From the IMG/VR virus record IMGVR_UViG_3300028025_004371, positions 1-26,858 of that record: a stretch of 26,858 nt of DNA. One strand, 5' to 3'. The notes under the pieces are model-generated. The model was not told the origin of the DNA. It was given only the letters and a program-made list of their open reading frames with translations, and ran no database searches. The position numbers were made by a program, and so were the translations under genes. Source of the stretch: a virus. Shown one piece after another: positions 13,534 through 24,200 of this stretch; position 1 is the first letter of the stretch; every line of letters begins with the position of its first letter.

Positions 13534-15261
13534 ATGCCAGTCACCGACCTTGCCGACTACCTTGGAATGCCTGCTCAGGCTCCCGCAGACCCGCTTTTTT
13601 ACCAAAATCAGCGCAATGCTGCATACGCACAAGAGGCAGTGGACTTCAACCAGCGAGTTGCGGCAAGGGAGCAGCTTAATAGGCTTCAGCGCCAAGCGCC
13701 AGTTCTACAAGCGCAACAGGCGCAACTTGCCTATGACAACATAGCTAAAGAGGCCAATGACTTGCGAAAGAAGCAGGAGATTGAGGCACAGGTTGAACGT
13801 GCGGCAAGCGAACTAGCAGGCGGCAATCTCAACCCTGAGAGCGATGATTTTGCGGTGAAATATCGCGATCTGGCGACTCGCAATCCCTTGGCATTTAGTG
13901 ATCCTCGATTCAGCACTGTGGCTGGACTGTATGAAAATCAATACAAGGGCTATCAGCAGGCAAAGCAGCAGAGGGCGGAAGCTGAAGCGAGGGCTGCTCA
14001 AGCTCGTATGGAAGCTGAAGCTAGGTCCGCTAAAGAAATTATTGACGCCAGAAATCGAGCAATAGCTTTTGGTGTTCCTCCTGAAAAACTTCCTCGCAAT
14101 GCGGGCCTGGAGCAAATTGCGATTGAGGCAGGTAAGGTTAAAGTGGCAGGCAAAGAAACTCGTAGTGGAGCGGCTTCCTCAGATGAGCGCCGATTGAAGA
14201 ATATCTTGGATGCTCGTGATAATCAGCTTAAACGCTACGAGAAGAAAGTTGAGGAAGGCGAGTTGGAGCCAACAGATGCAAAGTATCTTGCTGCGGTGGA
14301 TGCGTGGGAGAAAGCTAATGAAGCCTATGTTGGCCTCAATCAAGGCGTTGCAGCTCCTGCCGCCGCCACTCAAACCGATCAACAGCAAGTAAGCCCAGCG
14401 TCCGCAGCGGCAAGGTCTGCGCTCACTGGTATGGCATCGGTCGCCACTCCATTTTCACCTGCTGCGTTGCCAGCTTCGATATTGGCTAGCGCGTTGCCAC
14501 AAGCTCAGGCTCCGAAAGTTATTCAAGAGGAGAGAATTGATAGCACCGAAGAGATTCTTAATACCGATCTTGGTATTCCAGGAAATGCTGAATTTATTAA
14601 TAATAAAGTACGTGAAGAAAGTCTTTCGCTTGATGCACGCAAGCAAGTTCTAAAAAAACTGGAGGATGCGATTAAAAATCCTCCTTCGATGAAGTATTTG
14701 AATCGTTATCAAGTTGACGCCAATAAGCAATCTATTGCGAATGCTTATAGTAATATAAAAAACAGCCTTGCTTTGGCAGAGACGCAAGAAAAAATCGTCA
14801 ATCCTGTATGGACAAGAGCGAAGAAGACAATGGAATCCACGGTGAATGAGTGGGCGAAGAAAAATGGCTATGAACCCGAAACCATTTGGCAGACTATCCT
14901 TCAAGAGTCTGAGAGCGGTCCCACAAGAGAGGTTGACCCACTAAGTGAAAGTGGTGAAAAAATCTTACCATTGACGGCAGAAGAAATTCTTGGTGAAGAA
15001 TTGAGCAAAGAAAACACTGACCTGCTAACGGTTAAGCCTCAGATTGAGGCCATACGCAATGCTGAAGCTCCTGTTGGAGCCAGAATTGGTAGATTTTTTG
15101 GCGAAGAATCCATTACTAATTATGATATTCTGAAACAGATTGCTAAAGAAAAGTTTAAGCCAGTTGCAAAAATCACCAAGGAAAGTCCGACTGGCATGCC
15201 TTTGACAGAGCAACAGCAGAAAGACCTTAATAAGTTAAAAGACCTCGCACGCTCCAAATAA
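13534..15261 (+). CDS. Large coiled-coil protein, putative internal virion protein
   Basis: A 575-residue protein, not recognised by family. It is Ala/Gln/Glu-rich with two strong coiled-coil stretches: about 44-95 (AREQLNRLQRQAPVLQAQ; QEIEAQVERAASELA) and about 133-175 (QAKQQRAEAEARAAQARM). An Ala/Pro linker lies near 270-330. The C-terminal half is helical with scattered charged loops. Its size, helical content and place directly before a giant protein resemble internal virion or ejection-protein sets of podophage-like viruses. It starts three bases after the previous stop, with a purine-rich GAGAAGAAAG leader that may aid initiation. Confidence 0.5.
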   Translation: MPVTDLADYLGMPAQAPADPLFYQNQRNAAYAQEAVDFNQRVAAREQLNRLQRQAPVLQAQQAQLAYDNIAKEANDLRKKQEIEAQVERAASELAGGNLNPESDDFAVKYRDLATRNPLAFSDPRFSTVAGLYENQYKGYQQAKQQRAEAEARAAQARMEAEARSAKEIIDARNRAIAFGVPPEKLPRNAGLEQIAIEAGKVKVAGKETRSGAASSDERRLKNILDARDNQLKRYEKKVEEGELEPTDAKYLAAVDAWEKANEAYVGLNQGVAAPAAATQTDQQQVSPASAAARSALTGMASVATPFSPAALPASILASALPQAQAPKVIQEERIDSTEEILNTDLGIPGNAEFINNKVREESLSLDARKQVLKKLEDAIKNPPSMKYLNRYQVDANKQSIANAYSNIKNSLALAETQEKIVNPVWTRAKKTMESTVNEWAKKNGYEPETIWQTILQESESGPTREVDPLSESGEKILPLTAEEILGEELSKENTDLLTVKPQIEAIRNAEAPVGARIGRFFGEESITNYDILKQIAKEKFKPVAKITKESPTGMPLTEQQQKDLNKLKDLARSK

Positions 15262-15297
15262 CTTGCTTGAAGCAACAAGTCAAAATAGATTAACCCC

Positions 15298-18200
15298 ATG
15301 CCAAAATGGGATGAAATTACCGTAACCGACGAATATAAGAGCCTTCCACCGCAGGCTCAAGCCGAAGTCAAAACAGAATGGTTTAAAGCCAATCTTTTAC
15401 CTGAAGTTGAGAAGCTCGACTCCTTGAGAGAAATGGGCGCTGATAAGGTTTACGAGTGGTTTATGCAGCAGCCAGACGACACTGGCGAAGGCATTGTTCG
15501 CTCCACACTCGGAAGTGCTATCCGTGGATTCGGTGAAATTGTTCCAGGCACATTGGAGGGTGTTGGCGCTTTGACTGGCATCACACCTATCAGCGATCTT
15601 GGCGAATCTGCTCGCGAAGGGCTGGAATACATCGCGCCAGTCAATCCAATTTACGAGCAAGGCATTCCTGCCAAAGTGGCAAATGTGGCTGGTAATGTGG
15701 CTAGCATCATTGGCACAAGTGGCGTTGGTGGACTTGTTGGTAAAGCTCTAGGATCTGGACGTGCCGCCACTGCTGGTTCTGCTGCCGCTAGGCAAGCTCT
15801 CACAAATCAAGCCATTCAAGCTGGTGCTAAATCTGCCCTATACGGCACAGGGTTTGCTCAAGGCGCTGCTGCTAAAGCTGCCGAAAATGAGCGTCTTGGC
15901 ATCACTGGAGTTGGTGGATACATGAATCTCCTTGGTGGTGGCGCATCTGAATTGCTGCCAGAACTACTACCGTTCGGTTCCGCGCTCGAAACGTCTGCCG
16001 CCCGTCGCCTCCTTGGTGGCGTTGATGATGCCGCTGGCAGAGTAATTCCAGGTATCCGCATGAGTGCAGCCCAAGAAGCTGCTGAAGGCGGTTCCACGCA
16101 AGTTCTCAGCAATCTCTCAACTCAGCTTACCGCACCCACTGGCGTTGAAGCTCCAGGTTTGTTTGAGGGCGCTGGTGAAGCTGCTCTTTGGGAGGGCGTT
16201 GGTGGCGCAATGTTTGGCGCGATCAACAAGCTAGGTCGAACACCTCCAGAGAGACAGACGGCTGAACAAAAAGCATACGCGGCAGAGTTGGGAGCGATTC
16301 CTGTTAATAGCAAGCCACCTATCACACCTGAAGAAAGCCTTGAAAACTTCAATCAAGGTGGAATTCCAGTGGTGTCTCTAGATGGGGCAGTCACAACACT
16401 CCCATTCAATCGTGATGATATTCGGGCAACCAATCTGCCGTTTAATCGCGATGACATCAGGGCCACTGATCTCCCTTTCAGTCGAGAAGATATTCGGCCT
16501 ACGCAGTTGCCATTCAATCGTGAAGACATTCGAGCCACGGAGCTTCCATTTTCTCGCCAAAATATTCGAGGCTTATCACAACTAGGACAGTCAGTTCCTT
16601 CGCCAAGCCAAGTCATCGCTGACACGCTCTTGACCAATGCAGTCAACGTCTCATCTGATGCTACGAAGGCCACAGAAGCCGCGCTTGCAGTTGTGCAAGG
16701 CGTTGCAGCTACTACGCCCGTTGAGTTGCCAGTTCCAACTGTTGCTCCTACCGTAGAAACACCTTCCGTTAAAGACCTTGTGGATGCAGGCATGCCTCAA
16801 GATGAAGCTGCCGCAGAACGCCAAGCGCAATTGGAAGCGACCACTCCCAAGCGCCCTTTGACGGACCTTACCGACGAAGAGCTTGAACAGCGGATTCAAG
16901 ACTCAAGCCGCTTAGCTAATGAAACCGCTGTGGAGGGGAGTCCAGACGCTGCTTTCTTTACCAACGCCGCTGAAAAGTATCGTGCCGAGAAAGCCCGAAG
17001 GGTCGCGGCTACTACGCAGGCGGCAGCACCTGCCCCCGCAACCGAAGCCCCTCCAATCACTCCTACCCAGGAGACGCCGACGCCCGCTACCGAAGGCACG
17101 GTCATGCCGGGAGGCAGCGCCATGGAGCGGGATGTGACGAAGCCGGAGCAGATGACTCCTGGGGAGGTATTCGACTCATTTAATAAATCACCTTCACCGA
17201 GTGAACTCGCAAGACTTGCGCTTGAGACTAAGGGCGATGTTGGGAGAGTGCATCCAGACGCCTCAGGTAGCGCTATTCGGCTTGCTAAAGACGCCCTGAA
17301 AGAGATAGAAAATATTCCCTCAAAAGATGTTGAGCTGTTTGTGAATGGGGCATCGGACACTGCTGTTTTTTCCAAAATGATATACCGCGCCCGGCATCGC
17401 GTCGGACAAAAAGGTGGTAAGGCGGCATTAGTTCGAGCTTTGAGTCGCATAAGCGATACAGACCCATTGGATTTGATGGAGCGAATTGCTTCAAATCGTG
17501 AACTTACCGAGATAATCAACCCAATCAATATTGCACTTGCGGCTAAGAAACCCGTCTCCGCCGCCGCTGTTGACGCCTACGGCATCCCCCTTCCATCAGG
17601 CTACGTCAAGCAAGGCGACCTCTATGTGTTTCAGCCTGAACCATCCCCCCAAACCACAACGGTAGCCACACCAACAGAAACCGCCGCTCCCTTGGCTAAG
17701 GAAGCGGCGGTAGCCAGTGTTGTTCAACAACCAGCAGAGGGGTCGATCCCTGCTGTTGAGCAAGAATCTGCTACAACTGCCATAGAGTCAAACGAAAAAG
17801 CGGACATTGCAGATGCCGCAATGGCGTTCTTGGAAGAAGATTTGACCGAGAGCAAAAGGCAATGGAGTCCAGAAAAAATCGCTGCCGCAAAAGCCTACTT
17901 CGCTAGCGGTGGCAAAGACATGGATGTGCTTCGTGCTGCATTTCCAAAACTAGTTGGCTCTCGTCCGATTGTTCAAGCCTATCTCAAGGCTGATAAGGAG
18001 GCGTCAGAAGCTCAAGCTAAGCGTGATGCAGCCGATGCCAAGCTCGCCAAAGAAATCGAGCGTGACGAGAAGGAGCAAGCCAAAGCAGAAGCCGCACAAA
18101 AGAAGCGCGAAGAGCTAAACCTCAAAACGCTCAACTCGCTCATTCAGAAAACGCGCACGAACGTCGTTCAAGGCACCGTCAAGGCAACTGACGCCAATCA

Positions 18201-21200
18201 AGCTGTCGCGATTCTCAATCGTTCTGGCGAGATTCCAAATGTGCTCTTCACCTGGATTGGCACCTCAAAGGACTTCCTTGCTGATCCAGCTAATCGCGTT
18301 CGTTATCCTGAGACTTGGGCAGCAGTAAGCGCCAACTCAAAAATCGAAGGCATGTCTGAAAATGGACAGCCGATTGTCTTCACTGATAACGTAGGTGTAT
18401 CCGATCTTGATCGCAAGCTAGCCAATCTCCAAGGCACTACGCCTGAAGTAGCGGCGGTTCGTCGCGTCATTCTTCATGAGAACATCCACAAGGGAATGTT
18501 CTTCTTGTCGATGAAGGAGAAGATGCAGGTCTTCTCGTTCCTTCGCCGGATGTATTCTCCACAGGAGCTTGATTCGCTTGCTGAATCCTACAGCGAGTAT
18601 GCAGACTGGCGCACGAATCAGGTGAGCTACTTCAGCATCCTTGAAGAAGCGATGACTCGCGACTTCGACTCGATGGTTGAAATTCCGCGTGATGGCATTT
18701 GGGCAGAGTTCATGCAATTCCTGCGTGGCATCTGGCAGAAGATCACGGGCAAGACGAGCGAGCCTACGCTGAAGGACTACAAGGACGTTTTCCGCCTGAT
18801 TCGCAATAGCTTGAAGAACTCGGAGAAGGCTAATGCTGACATGCTGGTGAATGGTGGTGGCGTGCGGATTGGCATTGCATCCAAGGTCGAATACGACTCA
18901 CCCAACGATGCCGCATTCAACAGTGGCGCTGAAGTAGCTCGCAACACTGACTACGACGAACGCGACAAGGAAGTGCGTTCTACTATTCGTGCAGCATACG
19001 ATATTGCTCCGAAGACAAATGGCCCATCGGTGCCGCTAGACGAGCTTTTCAGCATCGTGAAGCAGTCGATGCCTGATCTGACGGAAACCGAGTTCAGCCG
19101 CATCCTGCAAGGGCTGTATGAGGACAGTGGGGCGCTGTTGATTGAAGGCGAATCTCCATTTGCCACCTTTACCACCGAAGGCGAACGCGCTGGTTCTGCG
19201 ATTATCATGCCGCCTACCGACATGACTAAGGATGATGTCATTTCCATGCTTCGTGGTATGTCTGCTGCGAATCCGGCTCCATCTGGAGAAATCAACCAAG
19301 AATTATATGATACAGTACTTACTCAACTCAGGAATTTTATATCAAATGGAGGGAGAGTCCCTTTACCAATTCAATCATACGGCGCTACTAAAGCCGGTAG
19401 ATATAATTACACCCGGCAGAAGGACGGACTTGAAAGAGATTTACGACAAGGTTCTGGAATTGGCAGGCCTGGACAGATTGATACCGGGGCTCCATTCCGA
19501 GATAAAGTCGAAAGAGAGAATCTTGAAATTCAAAGAATCGACTCAGAAGTTTCTAGAAATCGTGAGACAACTACAGAAGGAAGGGAAAATCGAAAAAGGG
19601 AAGCCGGGGCCAGACCTAATGTGGGAATGGCAGGTAGTGGCTACACTTTTGCCGATTATGCTCAAATTGCGTCCAGAATTGGAGCAAGAGTTCAGGAAGT
19701 TTCTAACGACATCGGAGGTGGACTGGCTGCTATGGCGGATGGAAATGGGGCCACAACCATCCTCATCAATGCCACACAACTTGGTAAAAGGGTGGCTGGA
19801 ACTAGCTTCGGCCTAGATGAAGACGGAGCTATTGAAACTATTGGTAATGCTTTGGTAGAGGAACTGATTCATGCGGCTGATCTTGCAGTTCAACGTGAGG
19901 CATGGATTGCCAGCGGAAGGCGTAAGCCGTTTACTGAATTTGCTACCAACAGCGACAAATCCATGTTGGACGAAATGAGGGAGGTTGTGGCATCGAGTAA
20001 CGATCCAGTAAAAGCAACGCAGATACTTCACGATGCCATTCAAGCATCTCGCCAACTTTACGAAAGTGGAGCCGCGCCAAGTGATATTGATAAGTTTTTT
20101 GCATCGGAGCCTAGAGCTATCAGTTCAGTGATGTCCGAGTTTGTGCGCCAGATGATTCAGCAAGACATGCACCAAACGGTTTCGGAAGCATCGCTATTCC
20201 GCCGCTTCATTGAGCGCGTGATGAAAATGCTACAAAAGATTCGTGATGCCATCGCTCCTGCAAAGGCTGGCGAGTTTGGCGATATTCTCAAGAATCGTAT
20301 CAACGAGACTGAAATGATGCTGGCGATGGCTTATCAGCAGACTGGCGCAAGGGCATCTATGATTGATCCTGAAGACGCTGCAACCAAGCAGTTCGCGAAG
20401 AATATTAAGGACATCAACAGTGGCACAGCTAAGGCTCCGTTTGGAGGCGTTCAGTTCACAAACTTCAAGCCCATTGATCGCGAGGTCAAATCTGCTGAAG
20501 AATACAGCGATAATGCCATCAAATACGTCAACAACCTTGAGAAGGAAGGCGTTTCGCTTGATGATATTGCGAACTCAGTCATCTCGCCAGCATTCCTTGA
20601 AAGCATCGGTATTGAGCAAGACTTGATGGCCCAAGACGCTCTCACTATCGAAGTCCGTCAACGTGTGGACAACGCTGCACGCGAGGAAAAGTCTCCAGGA
20701 AGAAAGAAGCAACTATCCAAACTTAGCGAGCGCCTGTCTGCATTCTGGCAAGGAGTAGGAAGTAAGAAAGGTCAACACCTTGGGCAACGGCGCTATCTTG
20801 TAAACAAAGCTCGTTATAGCTGGATGTTCATTCGTGAAATCGCAGAGAAAGCGATGAAGGAGGCTAGAACTAATATCCTTATTTCCAACTTCGGAAGCGA
20901 GAACGCGACTAGCTTCACTCAGAACAGCTATGCCGATTCTGATAAGGCCAATCAGCAGGCGGTGGATGAGAATATAAATGCTGCTGAGGAAGCTCAGGAG
21001 TTTGATCAAGATGCAGCAGATTTGGCGGCAGGCGAAGCTACGTTGACTGGCGCATTTTTGAAGCTCTATGAAGATCTAAAAGACTTACTAAGGCAGAATG
21101 GCTTGATTGCTAAAGCAAGAGCTTCACGGGTAGCAAATGCAGCCAAGGCATCCATCTCTGATACTGAGAGAAACGCCATTATGTCCATGTCGGACGCTGA

Positions 21201-24200
21201 ATTGAATGCGCTTGAGTCCAAGAATAATAAGCGCATTGGAGAAATCCTCAATACCCTACTTGGCAAGGAAGAAGCAGCGGACACAACTGAGAAAAAGACT
21301 GTTCGCAAGAAACGCGAGAAGATGGTTGAGGTCGTTAGAAAGCGCCTTGAACAAGGCAAGACTATTGATTTCTCCAAGCAAATTGACAGTCTTTTCACAA
21401 CTGAGAATCCACAACGCGATGAGATTATTGACGATGTTTCTAATGCTTTGTTACAAGCGGCAAAGAAGCGCGGAGTCAAGCCTTCTCAAAAGACCGCATT
21501 GGCAGACCTAGTTGCAAGTATTAAATCTTTACTCAAGGCTAATATCAAAGGTGAGGATTTGAAAGCTGACGAAGCGCCATTGGGTCAATTGCTGGCGAGG
21601 ACATATCTAGACAACCTCACGGCAACTGAAGCTAAGTTGTTTACTGAAAGCTGGAATGATGGACGTAAAAAGGTTCGTGCTATGCTTACAGAGATGGGTG
21701 TTGAAGGCAATCAACTTGAGGCTGAACTGAATGCCATCATGCCAGCAACTCCAACGATTGCATACAATCCATCGGCAGTTCGCAAGGCAATCACACGCGC
21801 ATTGCGTGAAGCCGGTCTTGATGCCAATGATCTTTTGGCTAACACTCAGTCAGTTAAATCTGAAATCCTCAAAGTGTGGGATAATGCCGCTGTTGATGCT
21901 GGATTAACACCTTCTGTTTGGCAAGAAGGGCGCAAACTTGCTGAGAAGTCGATTGATGAGTTTGTTATTGAGCGGAAAGCATCCAAGGAGAAAGCCAAGC
22001 AAATTGCCAAAGTGGTATCTGATCAGGCTAACAATCCAGTGTCGCTAGCTGATTTCAGCAACTCACTGTCTCAATTCAAACTCAATGATAGCAAGGTTAA
22101 AGAGCTTTTCGACAAAGCTAAAGTTCTTGCGAATAAGAAAGTTCAAATTGCCAATGACAGGGCTATTCGAGTTCTTTTTGAAGCAGAGAATAATCTAGCT
22201 CAAAGCGCATTCTTTAATTCCACTACCAAGCCAGACACCATTGTTAAGGCTTTCCGCGAGCAAGTGAGTGATCCAATGAGCCGTCAGGATTTCAAGGCTC
22301 GCATGGACGCAATGAAAGTCAGTGGAGAATTGGCTGACAGGCTTTTTGACAAGGCTGCTCGTGAGAAAGACAACGCACAGTGGAAGCGTGCTCAAGACAT
22401 GCTCGAAGGGCCAAATGCTCTGCGTAACATTCTTCGCGAAATCAATCGCGCACGTCCAGGTGAGCAAGCGCCATTGTCCAAACAAATCCCTTGGCGTCAG
22501 CTTCTCTCGCAAAGCGCAAAGACAGTCGAAGAATACCGCCAGCGTATCTTCGATGCCATCTCTGCCAACGAAGAACTCAAGAACGCAACGCCAGAGCAAA
22601 AGGCACGTCTTGCAGACCTATTCGCTGAAGCATGGGAATCCAATCGCACTCGTATCCTGGATGGTATGCTTGAGCGCATGATTCGCGCAGAAGAGGCCAA
22701 GAAGAATCTCAGCAAAGAAGGCGCTAAAGCTCTTCAAGCGCAACGGATGCGTATCGTTGAGGACATCAACCTTGGCATCTTCGATAACGATGAACTGGCA
22801 AAGCGCATGGCAGAGAAATTCGGCATTAAATCCGAGTTCACCGAGACTGAGCGCGAGAAGATCAATTCACTTATTGAGGTTCTTCAAGACGAAGAATTGA
22901 ACGCTGTGAAGCGCCAAGTTGCTGCCTACAAGCTACTTGAGGTGCTGCAAGGCGAACTCAAGATTCCAGTGGCAAAGATGCTCGCTGACTTCTGGGTTTC
23001 CAGTGTGCTCTCTGGTCCAAATACTATCGTCTCAATTGGTCTTGCTGTTGCCAGCGGTGCATTCGAGCTTTCCACGGCATTGTCTCGCGTGTTCATCGCT
23101 GGATTCACCAATCCAAAGCAGCTTCCATCTGAGCTTGCTGGTGCATACAAAACGCTCGCTAGACTACTTAGTGCTTATGGTCGTCAGGCAAACATCGCGT
23201 GGCAATACCTTGTGAGTGGTGATCCAGTGTTTCTTGATCCATCTATGAACGATGTGACCGAGAACATGCAGTGGGGCAATATCGGTAAGAGCAACAAGTT
23301 GGCAGAACAAATGGCGAAGTCTGACAAGATTCTCGTCAAGAGCGCAGGCTTGTTTATGCGGACAGTTAGCCGTTTGCTGACTGCTCTCGACGTATTCAAT
23401 AGTGGACTCACCAAGGAAGGCTCGCTTTCCATCGTATTCCGCCAGATTGGACTCGATCCTGAAAAGATCGCAGCACTTGAGAAGAAGTCTGATTTGAAGC
23501 CTTACAAGGAAGCCATTATTCAGAAAGACTTCGGCGGAACACCTCCCAAGTCTGCACGCGACAAGGCTATTCTTGATTCCTACGCTCTGGCCGACATGAT
23601 GGCAGAACTGGATAAACTTGGCAACGTGTCCGAGAACGCCAACTTCTTCGGTCAACAAGGTGCCATGACGCTTGATCCATCTGGACTTGGTGGTGTCGGC
23701 TATCGTGCGATCAGATCGCTTGTGACCAATGCTGAAGCGGGTGCTGATAGATTCCTGAAACAAGCTCAACGCGGATGGAATGATTCAGCACAGAATGGCG
23801 ATAGGATTCTTTCTGGACTTGAGTTGGCATTCGCCTACTTCATGCAGTTCGCTGCTTACAATGCAGCTAACTTTGGCGGTGTTCGCTTCGCACGTTTCGC
23901 TGGCAACAAATTCAACCAAGGTCTGAGCTTCATTCCAGGCATTGGTTTCGCTCGCGCATTTGAGGCTGAATTTGATCCTAATCGCATCAGTGGAAAAGAA
24001 GCATTCATCGACTCAATTCGGCGCAATCAGCTTATTGGAGTGATGCTATCCGTTGCTGGCTATCAAATCCTGAAAGCCATCGCAGACGAGCCGGATGACG
24101 AAAAGCGCGGTTGGTTCATCAATGGTGGCTGGGGTAACCTAACGCCTGAGAAGAAGCAGCAAAAGCTGGCCGCTGGCGAGAAGGAGTACACTATCGGCAT

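Noticed and set aside
15997-16062. DxxGR (DAAGR) in the giant protein as a T7/N4-like RNA polymerase motif
   Set aside because: It is a single match within an Ala/Gly-rich stretch; no other polymerase motifs were found nearby.
23164-23769. 201-codon minus-strand frame inside the giant gene
   Set aside because: Long, but His/Cys/Leu-rich shadow sequence with no start context and no family-like motif; the giant frame opposite has normal codon use.
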